Shown here: one piece after another, positions 1 through 5,037 of the stretch
How positions within the stretch are numbered: the stretch's first letter is position 1
How the letters are laid out: each line of letters opens with the position of its first letter
Source: an uncultured Lachnospiraceae bacterium
Lineage (GTDB): Bacteria > Bacillota > Clostridia > Lachnospirales > Lachnospiraceae
Length of the DNA stretch: 8,482 bases
NCBI GenBank assembly: GCA_947176785.1
Contig: CAMWSA010000148.1
Location: forward strand, 1 to 8,482
Direction of reading: 5' to 3'
Notes under the pieces: model-generated
Told to the model about the DNA's origin: nothing
Seen by the model: only the letters and a program-made list of their open reading frames with translations
The model's database searches: none
Translations under genes and position numbers: made by a program

Positions 1-158
1 TTTCCAATTCCTGCAGGGCACATGTTATATTATCAGCTGCAAAGACTTTCCAATTCCTGCAGGGCACATGTTATATTATCAGCTGCAAAGACTTTCCAAT
101 TTCTGCAGGGCACATGTTATATTATCAGCTGCAAAGACTTTCCAATTTCTGCAGGGCA
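1..158. repeat. Tandem array of 46-bp direct repeats (3.4 copies, open at the left edge)
   Basis: Three complete 46-bp units lie head to tail at 1-46, 47-92 and 93-138, and a fourth, partial unit runs 139-158. Each starts TTTCCAATT and contains a PstI-type CTGCAG and a CAGCTG. Units 1 and 2 are identical. Units 3 and 4 share a C-to-T change at unit position 10. There are no spacers, so this is not CRISPR. 46 is not a multiple of 3, so any reading frame shifts at every unit, which argues against coding. The array starts at the window edge and probably continues to the left. Its role is unknown. Such arrays vary in copy number by slippage. Confidence 0.95.
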
Positions 159-191
159 TAGCCGGGCAACATATGCCGTGCAGGAAGGAAA
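139..191. repeat. Long imperfect inverted repeat formed by the last 46-bp unit and its flank
   Basis: The partial fourth unit is the left arm of a hairpin. CTGCAGGGCATA (149-160) pairs with TATGCCGTGCAG (172-183) at 11 of 12 positions across an 11-nt loop. The stem continues outward through 146-148 with 184-186 and, after a 2-nt bulge, TTTCC (139-143) with GGAAA (187-191). No T-run follows on either strand, so it is not a classical terminator. It resembles the terminal structure of a small palindromic intergenic element. A related sequence lies at 1741-1795. Confidence 0.7.
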
Positions 192-291
192 ATCCAATCG
201 GTCATGAGCATACATAATCTGACAGCATGTGACATGCAGAAGGGGAAGCTTGTCCGTTCGTTCATACAAATCCTTATACGGGGGGGAGACC

Positions 292-816
292 ATGGCGAAA
301 ATTATCAGTGTACAGGAAAAATATATGAGAATGGCGCTGAAGCTGGCCCGCAGAGCCCTGGAACTGGGTGAGGTGCCCATTGGCTGTGTCATTGTCCATG
401 AAGGGAAGGTCATCGGCCGGGGCTATAACCGCCGCAACACCGACAAAAATACGCTGGCCCACGCAGAGATTACCGCCATAAGCAAGGCCAGCAAAAAAAT
501 CGGGGACTGGCGTCTGGAGGACTGTACCCTCTATGTGACGCTGGAACCATGCCAGATGTGCGCAGGGGCCATCATCCAGGCCAGAATCCCGGAGGTGGTC
601 ATGGGCTGTATGAATCCCAAGGCCGGCTGCGGCGGCTCCATTCTGAATATTCTGGAGATGCCGCAGTTCAACCACCAGGCCACCGTAACCAGGGGAGTGC
701 TGGAAGCGGAGTGCAGCGGGATATTGAAAGAGTTCTTCACCCGGCTGCGCATCCGCAACAAACAGGAAAAAGCACAAAAATCCCTGGAAATCACTTCTTC
801 TGGAACACCGATTTAG
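292..816 (+). CDS. tadA: tRNA-specific adenosine deaminase TadA
   Basis: TadA deaminates adenosine 34 to inosine in the wobble position of tRNA-Arg(ACG), as a zinc-dependent cytoplasmic homodimer. The 174-residue product has the zinc and catalytic motif HAE (His57, Glu59) and PCQMC with zinc ligands Cys87 and Cys90, followed by the family's GCGGSILNIL segment near 112-121. The E. coli enzyme has 167 residues. I chose ATG 292 because a GGGGGGAG tract lies just before it and it places the MRMALK helix about 11 residues in, as is usual. An in-frame ATG at 229 would add 21 unrelated residues. A 13-bp palindrome, GCATGT-G-ACATGC (225-237), lies in the leader. The last 26 bp overlap the convergent flavin reductase gene. 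A tadA-ffs neighbourhood is known from Bacillota; here ffs begins 1.1 kb downstream. Confidence 0.95.
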   Translation: MAKIISVQEKYMRMALKLARRALELGEVPIGCVIVHEGKVIGRGYNRRNTDKNTLAHAEITAISKASKKIGDWRLEDCTLYVTLEPCQMCAGAIIQARIPEVVMGCMNPKAGCGGSILNILEMPQFNHQATVTRGVLEAECSGILKEFFTRLRIRNKQEKAQKSLEITSSGTPI

Positions 817-1432
817 GCTGCTTGCACACCGGACAGACATAGGTATCCGGCAGTTCATCAAAGGGAATGTCCCCATTGTATTCATAACCGCATATGCCGC
901 AGACATAGGTGGCCTCCGCTTTGGCCTCCTGCTCCTCCGGTATATAGGTGGGTGCCGCCTTAGGGCTCTTGCCCTTGATCACATTGTGATAGTAAGCGTA
1001 GGTCATGGGATCATCCCTGTTCAGGATATCCGCGTCCACCACCTTGCCCAGAAAAACCGTATGGCTGCTGGTCTCCATGCTGTCCGCCACCTCGCACACG
1101 ATATAGGCGCAGGCATCGGGAATCACCGGCATATAGCCCCTGATTTCCGGCTTCACCTCGTCAAACTTATTGCAGTCACGTCCACTCTTAAAGCCGAAAA
1201 CACCGATGGTGCCGGGATCGGAATGCTCGCCCAATATGGATATGGCGAACTTGCCCAGCTTCCGAATACACTCATTGGTGTAATTATCGTGATTAATGCT
1301 CACTGCAATCGTGGCCGGATCTGATGTGATCTGCATGGCGCTGTTGGCCGTGCAGCCCGTAGCCCTTCCCTCATCCCAGGTGCTGACCACATACACTCCG
1401 TAAGATAACTGTCTGAATGCGTTGTTGTTCAT
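791..1432 (-). CDS. Flavin reductase-rubredoxin fusion (high-molecular-weight rubredoxin, Hrb-like)
   Basis: The 213-residue protein joins an FMN-binding flavin reductase domain (about 1-155, with the STWDEGRATGCTANS and KFAISIL segments typical of the family) to a short C-terminal rubredoxin-like domain. The four iron ligands are visible as CGIC (Cys178, Cys181) and CPVC (Cys200, Cys203), with the aromatic-rich GYEYNG after the first pair. In Moorella the same architecture (Hrb) passes electrons from NAD(P)H to the flavodiiron protein FprA for oxygen or NO detoxification. That role is inferred here, since no fprA is in the window. The rubredoxin part is only about 36 residues, closer to the rubrerythrin-type domain than to a full rubredoxin. 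The start at 1432 follows GGAAAGG (1440-1446) by 7 nt. A start at 1468 would add 12 unlikely residues. Two hairpins precede the ribosome binding site. Confidence 0.88.
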   Translation of the reverse strand: MNNNAFRQLSYGVYVVSTWDEGRATGCTANSAMQITSDPATIAVSINHDNYTNECIRKLGKFAISILGEHSDPGTIGVFGFKSGRDCNKFDEVKPEIRGYMPVIPDACAYIVCEVADSMETSSHTVFLGKVVDADILNRDDPMTYAYYHNVIKGKSPKAAPTYIPEEQEAKAEATYVCGICGYEYNGDIPFDELPDTYVCPVCKQPKSVFQKK

Positions 1433-1446
1433 ATTTATACCTTTCC

Positions 1447-1462
1447 GTGCGCTTCGGCGCAC
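1447..1462 (-). promoter_or_regulatory. Leader hairpin abutting the RBS of the flavin reductase gene
   Basis: GTGCGC (1447-1452) and GCGCAC (1457-1462) form a perfect 6-bp GC-rich stem around a 4-nt loop: CGAA in the minus-strand mRNA, TTCG on the plus strand. In the mRNA the stem ends exactly where the GGAAAGG ribosome binding site begins. It could influence ribosome access or stabilise the 5' end. The role is inferred. Confidence 0.6.
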
Positions 1463-1473
1463 ACTCAAATCAA

Positions 1474-1500
1474 TGGTTGAATATGCCGCTTATTCAACCA
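1474..1500. promoter_or_regulatory. Perfect 10-bp inverted repeat upstream of the flavin reductase gene
   Basis: TGGTTGAATA (1474-1483) and TATTCAACCA (1491-1500) are exact inverted copies separated by 7 nt. The site lies 42-68 bp before the start codon, a suitable place for an operator or leader hairpin. No T-run follows on either strand, so a terminator is unlikely. Roughly 0.1 such repeats are expected by chance in a window of this size. It could also be the end of the dispersed element suspected in this gap. Confidence 0.6.
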
Positions 1501-1564
1501 TCCTCTTTCCCGCATAACATGGGCTGTGCCCGTGCTGTTGCGTTTTTCCACGCGCTATCCCTTC

Positions 1565-1590
1565 TCTATTGTTCTCCAAATTACAATAGA
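1565..1590. promoter_or_regulatory. 8-bp perfect inverted repeat
   Basis: TCTATTGT (1565-1572) and ACAATAGA (1583-1590) flank a 10-nt spacer. The shape suits a dimeric repressor, with half-site centres 18 bp apart. About two such repeats are expected by chance in this window, so the evidence is weak. Confidence 0.25.
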
Positions 1591-1752
1591 TATGCCAGAA
1601 ATAGTTATACTTACGAACGATTGGCTTTTCCATCCCACCCGACAGATGTCGTCCGATTCCATAGGAAACCACATTGAAATATCCGCTTTCAGCTCTTGCG
1701 AAAACCATATGCACAGGATTACGCAAGGCTTCAGGTGAAATTTCCAATTTAT

Positions 1753-1795
1753 GGCTTTTGCAACATATGTCGGGCCGGAATTTGGAAGTCTTGGC
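1753..1795 (-). repeat. Diverged relative of the left-end 46-bp repeat, inverted
   Basis: Read on the minus strand, this segment (GCCAAGACTTCCAAATTCC...) aligns with the end of one left-end unit and the start of the next (GCAAAGACTTTCCAATTTC...), about 70% identical over 40 positions with small gaps and agreeing again at ACATATGTT versus ACATGTT. On the plus strand, TTTCCAATTT (1741-1750) and GCAACATATG followed by a CGGGCCGGAA-like stretch also match the 139-191 hairpin. The matches in both directions fit an element that is itself an imperfect palindrome. The alignment was made by eye. Confidence 0.45.
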
Positions 1796-1810
1796 GGTCG
1801 TCCGTATAAT
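1782..1810 (+). promoter_or_regulatory. Promoter-like sequence with consensus -10, upstream of ffs
   Basis: TTGGAA (1782-1787), a 17-bp spacer and a perfect TATAAT (1805-1810) point toward ffs. Transcription would begin near 1817, about 100 nt before the RNA. It might be a second promoter giving a longer precursor, or a remnant within the repeat element, since its -35 lies inside the repeat relative. No reading frame depends on it. Confidence 0.4.
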
Positions 1811-1881
1811 TACAGTATAGATAATTTATGGGGCAAATGCAAGAGGATCCCGGAAGTTTATGGCAAAATCCCATATTTTCC

Positions 1882-1910
1882 TTGACAAATCCCGCACAAA
1901 ACGATACACT
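1882..1910 (+). promoter_or_regulatory. ffs promoter (TTGACA-17-TACACT)
   Basis: A perfect -35 TTGACA (1882-1887) is followed after exactly 17 bp by TACACT (1905-1910). The predicted start near 1917 coincides with the first base of the terminal helix of the SRP RNA, which supports both calls. It reads as a strong housekeeping sigma-A promoter, as expected for an abundant RNA. Confidence 0.85.
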
Positions 1911-1916
1911 ATAAAA

Positions 1917-2081
1917 GCCGTATATCGTGGGAGTACTGCAAAGCAGGTGTTGAAGCCTGGTCTCACGCAATGGGAATCTACGAACCGTGTCAGGTTGGGA
2001 ACAAAGCAGCACTAAGTAGAACCTTCCATGTGCCGTGAGGGTGCCGGGCGGAGCCTGTAGGGCAGCCCTCGGTATGCGGTC
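1917..2081 (+). ncRNA. ffs: Signal recognition particle RNA (4.5S/scRNA), apparently without Alu domain
   Basis: This RNA binds Ffh and guides ribosome-bound membrane and secreted proteins to FtsY. The Ffh-binding domain is recognisable as GTGTCAGG-TTG-GGAA-CAA-AGCAGCAC (about 1988-2014). The GGAA tetraloop is closed by UUG/CAA where E. coli and B. subtilis have UCC/GGA, so pairing is kept by compensating bases. Flanking segments (GTTGAAGCCTGG, ACGCAATGGGAATC, CATGTGCCG) match the B. subtilis scRNA as I remember it. The ends follow from a long terminal helix: 1918-1927 pairs with 2070-2079, GGG 1929-1931 with CCC 2066-2068, and CTGC 1936-1939 with GCAG 2062-2065. At 165 nt it is longer than E. 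coli 4.5S (114) but far shorter than B. subtilis scRNA (about 270), and I see no room for the Alu helices. A T6 tract (2093-2098) lies just beyond and may mark termination or trimming. Confidence 0.93.
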
Positions 2082-2155
2082 TTGTTATCCCCTTTTTTAC
2101 CGATGAACGAATATTTTTTCCAACTCCCGCACAGCGCATATGCATCCGGGCAACG

Positions 2156-2162
2156 AAAGGAG
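2156..2162 (+). promoter_or_regulatory. RBS fixing the start of the radical SAM gene
   Basis: AAAGGAG lies 10 nt before ATG 2173. The earlier in-frame ATG at 2140 has no such site and would add 11 residues, so 2173 is preferred despite the slightly long spacing. Confidence 0.65.
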
Positions 2163-2172
2163 CATTCTGGCA

Positions 2173-3165
2173 ATGTCTGACCACCATCCCCGCCGATCCT
2201 ACCAGGACCTCCTGCAGCACTATACCTCCTGCGCACTCTGTCCCCGGCAGTGCCATGCCAACCGCCTGGCAGGGGAGACCGGATACTGCGGCCAGTCCAT
2301 GCGGCTGCGTGCTGCGAGAGCCGCCTTGCATATGTGGGAAGAGCCTTGCATATCCGGTGCCGCAGGCTCCGGCACCGTCTTTTTCAGCGGTTGTAATCTG
2401 CGCTGTATATACTGTCAAAATCATGACATTGCCCTTGGGCAGACGGGCAAAGAGATTTCCGTCGGCCGCCTGGCAGAAATCTTTCTAAAGCTGCAGCAAA
2501 AGGGAGCCGCCAATATCAATCTGGTGACTCCCACACATTATCTCCCCACCATCGCCTACGCCCTGGAGCAGGCCCGCCTGGGCGGCCTGTCCCTGCCCGT
2601 GGTCTACAACTGCGGCGGTTATGAATCTGTGGATGCGCTGCGAATGCTGGAGGGGCTGGTAGACATCTACCTGCCCGACTTAAAATATGTTTCCGAAGAA
2701 CTGAGTGCCAGGTACTCCCACGCCGAAGATTATTTTCCGAAAGCCAGGCTGGCCCTGGCGGAGATGTTCCGGCAGGTGGGGAAGCTGATGTTTTATGAGC
2801 CTGCCGCCCCGTCCCGTCCATCCGGCAGGGCTCCCGCTGCCGTTTACCCGCCGGACACGCCTCTGCTGCGCCGGGGAATGATCGTGCGCCACCTGGTATT
2901 GCCAGGCCATGTGGGAGACAGCAAAAAAGTCCTGCATTATCTCCGGGACACCTTTGGCAACCACATATATGTCAGCGTCATGTGCCAGTACACACCCCTG
3001 CACCTTGTGGCGGATATCCCAGAGTTAAGCCGCAGGGTCACACCCGCCGAATACCAGCGGGTGGTCGATTACTGCCTTCGTTTGGGCATGGAGAATGTAT
3101 ACATCCAGGAGGGGGATGTGGCGCAGGAAAGTTATATCCCCCCCTTTGACCTGTCGGGACTGTAG
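2173..3165 (+). CDS. PflX-like radical SAM protein (COG1313 type)
   Basis: The 330-residue protein is a radical SAM enzyme. GCNLRCIYC (Cys74, Cys78, Cys81) is the CxxxCxxC motif holding the 4Fe-4S cluster that cleaves S-adenosylmethionine. An N-terminal set CALCPRQC...GYC (Cys20, Cys23, Cys27, Cys39) is typical of the PflX group and may bind a second cluster or metal. NLVTPTHYLP, VVYNCGGYE, DIYLPDLKY and IVRHLVLPGH are further core segments. The family is often named pyruvate formate-lyase activating enzyme-like, but its true substrate is not established and no glycyl radical enzyme is nearby. Residues about 211-232 (AAPSRPSGRAPAAVYPP...) form a proline- and alanine-rich insertion just before the conserved RHLVLPG. 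The gene starts 91 bp after ffs and converges on the decapeptide-repeat gene, 15 bp from its stop. Confidence 0.88.
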   Translation: MSDHHPRRSYQDLLQHYTSCALCPRQCHANRLAGETGYCGQSMRLRAARAALHMWEEPCISGAAGSGTVFFSGCNLRCIYCQNHDIALGQTGKEISVGRLAEIFLKLQQKGAANINLVTPTHYLPTIAYALEQARLGGLSLPVVYNCGGYESVDALRMLEGLVDIYLPDLKYVSEELSARYSHAEDYFPKARLALAEMFRQVGKLMFYEPAAPSRPSGRAPAAVYPPDTPLLRRGMIVRHLVLPGHVGDSKKVLHYLRDTFGNHIYVSVMCQYTPLHLVADIPELSRRVTPAEYQRVVDYCLRLGMENVYIQEGDVAQESYIPPFDLSGL

Positions 3166-3190
3166 GGCTTACTGCCTCTGTTACAGTTCC
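3157..3190. terminator. Stem-loop covering both stop codons of a convergent gene pair
   Basis: GGACTGTA (3157-3164) pairs with TACAG-T-TCC (3182-3190, one bulged T). An inner GGGC/GCCT stem (3165-3168 with 3174-3177) closes a 5-nt loop. The structure contains the TAG of the radical SAM gene and the TAA of the opposite gene. Neither strand has a following U-run, so if it terminates transcription it is not a textbook intrinsic site. It may instead protect both mRNA 3' ends. Confidence 0.4.
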
Positions 3191-4890
3191 ACTTTGATCA
3201 TATAATATCCGAAATCTCCCTCCCTTGCGGGTTCCCGTTTGCATTCAAAGCTCCCGAAGCCATACATGATCGCCACCTGCTTTTCCTTCTCATAAAAATT
3301 GCCCGGCACCCCTATGTAGTATTGATTTCCGTTTCTCTGTGACACCTGTGTCAATATGAGATGTTCATAGTTGAAATAGCCGTGGAGCAGAAAACTGTTC
3401 TGCACCAGCCGGTAGGCACCGGAATGCAGGATTACGAAATCCTCGGGCCGCAGGGAAAGATACTCCCTTTCATCCTGAAACGGCCGTATATGAGGATAGA
3501 TTTTCCAAAGCTGCTGCCACTTGTCCTCACTCATGGAAGCCATCTGCGGCGGTAACGGTGCCTGGCTGCCTTCCGGGGCAGCTCCGGCCTTCCCGGACGC
3601 ATCAGGGGCATCCGCCTGATGGAGTTCCGCCTCCTTTGACACATGGCCGGCTTCATCTCCCGATTCTCCAACGTTCCCGTCCAGGCTCTTTTTTCCCGCC
3701 GGGTTCCCCGAGCCGTTTCCTGCAAAATCCGCCGTCATGACACGATCTGCCTTTGCTTCTTCCATTTCCTTTTCCTCTGTCGCATCCGGTTGCATTTTTT
3801 CCCCTCTAGCACCCACGGCCCGGCCCTCTGCCGCAGCTATCGTCCCGGGGGCGGATGCTTCCCTGCCATATATCGTCTCCTGGTTATCCGGTCTTTCCCC
3901 AGCTTTCCGCAATACCTCGATCGGTTCCGCAGCCCGGGGCACTGCTTCCTGCCTATGCCCTTCCGAATCCGGCCTCTTGCCCCGCTCCTGAATCTGCGCC
4001 GCATTGCTCTCCCCGGTGCCCTGCGCAGCAAACCATTGTGCCTTACCTGTTCCGTAAGCCGGTTCTGCGGCCCCCTGTCCCCGTTTAGTCGGTTCCGCAG
4101 CCTCTCGTACCTGTTTTTCCGGTTCCGCGGCCTCCCGTACCCGCTTTGCCGTCTCTGCGGCTTCCTGTATCCGATTAGTCTGTTCTGCGGTCTCCTGTAT
4201 CCGCTTTGTCGGTTCCGACGCCTCCTGTACCCGCTTTGCCGTCTCTGCGGCTTCCTGTATCCGATTAGTCTGTTCTGCGGTCTCCTGTATCCGTTTTGTC
4301 GGTTCCGACGCCTCACGTACCCGTTTTGCCGGTTCCGCAGCCTCCTGTACCCACTTGGCCGGTTCCTCTGTCTCCTGTACCCGTTTTGCCGTCTCCGCGG
4401 CCTCCCGTACCCACTTGGCCGGTTCCTCTGCTTCCTGTATCCGTTTAATCGGTTCCACAGCCTCCTGTACCCGTTTAGTCGGTTCCGACACCTCCTGTAC
4501 CTGTTTTGACGTCTCCGCCCGGGGAAGCTCCTCTCTCCACACGCAGCGCAGACTCCTCCTGGGAGACAGCTGCACCTGTACCCGCTCCAGTTGCCCATAG
4601 CACAGTCCGTCGCCGATTGCCAGCGCCTCTCCCGCATGTTCGGGATCCTTTAGATCCCACCGAAAACTGCCGCCGCCCTGCCGGATCTGAACAGTCCCAA
4701 TACGTCTTTCCGTGCCCGCCCCCTCCAGCGCCACCTCCGAAGCCACGTCATCCGTCTCGTACAAGCCCTTGATCTGCATCTCCAGCAGCAGCCGATTGTC
4801 AGTCACAGTCATTTTGACATATCCGCAATTACGCTGTTTTTCTCCGTTTTCCAGATAATCTATGTAGCGGATCTGCTTATCATAATACAT
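3181..4890 (-). CDS. Two-domain protein with decapeptide repeats, function unknown
   Basis: A 569-residue protein of unknown function in four parts. Residues 1-122 are a compact domain opening MYYDKQIRYIDYLENGEKQRN. Residues 126-275 hold fifteen 10-residue repeats of consensus EPxKR(V/I)QEA(A/S). Residues 276-452 are low-complexity, rich in Ala, Gly, Glu and Pro. Residues 455-569 form a conserved domain with WKIYPHIRPF, NSFLLHGYFNYEHLIL, YYIGVPGNFYEKEKQVA and FGSFEC. From memory this pair of end domains recurs in Lachnospiraceae proteins and may be the family called DUF6128; I cannot verify that. There is no signal peptide or membrane segment, so it is probably cytoplasmic. The start has a strong GGGGGGA site upstream (near 4897-4903) with good spacing. 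Homologues probably vary in the middle part. The GC-rich repeat opens long false frames on both strands. Confidence 0.85.
   Translation of the reverse strand: MYYDKQIRYIDYLENGEKQRNCGYVKMTVTDNRLLLEMQIKGLYETDDVASEVALEGAGTERRIGTVQIRQGGGSFRWDLKDPEHAGEALAIGDGLCYGQLERVQVQLSPRRSLRCVWREELPRAETSKQVQEVSEPTKRVQEAVEPIKRIQEAEEPAKWVREAAETAKRVQETEEPAKWVQEAAEPAKRVREASEPTKRIQETAEQTNRIQEAAETAKRVQEASEPTKRIQETAEQTNRIQEAAETAKRVREAAEPEKQVREAAEPTKRGQGAAEPAYGTGKAQWFAAQGTGESNAAQIQERGKRPDSEGHRQEAVPRAAEPIEVLRKAGERPDNQETIYGREASAPGTIAAAEGRAVGARGEKMQPDATEEKEMEEAKADRVMTADFAGNGSGNPAGKKSLDGNVGESGDEAGHVSKEAELHQADAPDASGKAGAAPEGSQAPLPPQMASMSEDKWQQLWKIYPHIRPFQDEREYLSLRPEDFVILHSGAYRLVQNSFLLHGYFNYEHLILTQVSQRNGNQYYIGVPGNFYEKEKQVAIMYGFGSFECKREPAREGDFGYYMIKVEL
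4066..4515 (-). repeat. Fifteen tandem 30-bp units encoding decapeptide repeats
   Basis: Each 30-bp unit encodes one EPxKRxQEAx decapeptide (protein residues 126-275), in frame and without indels, so the reading frame has been kept during expansion. Glu starts every unit, Pro or Thr/Gln follows, Lys/Arg (sometimes Asn, Trp or Gln) fill positions 4-5, a Val or Ile usually occupies position 6, and Ala commonly occupies position 9. Ends are more degenerate than the centre, as expected for slippage or unequal exchange. A degenerate sixteenth unit follows. Confidence 0.92.
4141..4320 (-). repeat. Recent 90-bp duplication inside the decapeptide array
   Basis: The 90-bp blocks 4141-4230 and 4231-4320 agree at 88 of 90 positions, differing at the fourth base of the third 30-bp unit and near the end. 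Each encodes three decapeptides in the same order (EPTKRIQETA, EQTNRIQEAA, ETAKRV...). This is a higher-order duplication younger than the 30-bp units and shows the array is still changing in length. Confidence 0.93.
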
Positions 4891-4907
4891 AAAAAATCCC
4901 CCTCAAC

Positions 4908-4936
4908 ACACTTATGGTTTTCTCTACTATAAGTGT
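4908..4936 (-). promoter_or_regulatory. Inverted repeat and -10-like site upstream of the decapeptide-repeat gene
   Basis: ACACTTAT (4908-4915) and ATAAGTGT (4929-4936) are perfect inverted copies around 13 nt, 18-46 bp before the start codon. A minus-strand TATAGT (4926-4931) overlaps the distal arm and could be the -10, but no good -35 is found 16-18 bp upstream. A repressor bound there would cover the -10. About two such repeats are expected by chance in the window, so location is the main argument. Confidence 0.35.
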
Positions 4937-4972
4937 ATTAAGAGGTTGTCCGTTTTATTCCTGCCTGTTTCG

Positions 4973-4988
4973 AGTTCCGCCTGTTCCC
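4973..4988 (-). repeat. 16-bp motif shared with the CdaR-type gene leader (6215-6230)
   Basis: On the minus strand this reads GGGAACAGGCGGAACT. The leader of the regulator gene has GGGAACATGCGGAACT at 6215-6230, a match at 15 of 16. A looser form, GGGAATATGCCGGACT, lies at 5018-5033. All three face the same way upstream of minus-strand genes. A single chance pair this good is not unlikely in 8.5 kb, so a shared regulatory site is only a possibility. Confidence 0.3.
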
Positions 4989-5037
4989 TCCTGCCTTTTT
5001 CATTGGATACAGTTTAGAGTCCGGCATATTCCCTATT

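Larger units (their letters stand above)
1433..1916. other. 484-bp intergenic region with hairpins and repeat relics, no convincing gene
   Basis: This region separates the divergent redox gene (-) and ffs (+). It contains a UUCG-type hairpin, a 10-bp perfect inverted repeat, an 8-bp inverted repeat, a relative of the left-end repeat and two plus-strand promoter-like sequences, listed separately. Open frames of 60-87 codons exist on both strands. None has a good ribosome binding site or a recognised domain, and the minus-strand one ends inside the 1474-1500 inverted repeat. Their uninterrupted length and the relation to the left-end repeat suggest an old dispersed element rather than a working gene. 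I found no clear promoter for the redox gene close to its start. Confidence 0.6.

Noticed and set aside
1..158. CRISPR array
   Set aside because: Units abut directly without unique spacers and no cas gene is present.
22..207. 61-codon plus-strand frame through the tandem repeat
   Set aside because: The 46-bp period shifts frame each unit, so it reads the same DNA in three frames. There is no RBS or domain.
250..279. TTGTCC-18-TTATAC as tadA promoter
   Set aside because: Transcription would start only about 6 nt before the ATG, downstream of part of the RBS.
229..291. Earlier start for tadA
   Set aside because: The extra 21 residues do not resemble TadA and ATG 292 has its own G-rich RBS.
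274..906. 210-codon minus-strand frame over tadA
   Set aside because: Shadow of a gene with clear deaminase motifs.
1490..1747. 85-codon minus-strand frame in the gap before the redox gene
   Set aside because: No RBS or domain, and it ends inside an inverted repeat. Kept only as a hint of a dispersed element.
1749..2012. 87-codon minus-strand frame
   Set aside because: It runs antisense through the SRP RNA and its promoter.
3643..4509. 288-codon plus-strand frame rich in Leu, Tyr, Phe, Cys and Arg
   Set aside because: It is the complement of the 30-bp repeat, which is a multiple of 3 and leaves several frames open. The minus-strand gene has conserved domains at both ends and a good RBS.
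3837..4637. 266-codon minus-strand frame of RNRxNGYRRx repeats
   Set aside because: Same repeat read in another frame; no RBS and no recognised domain.
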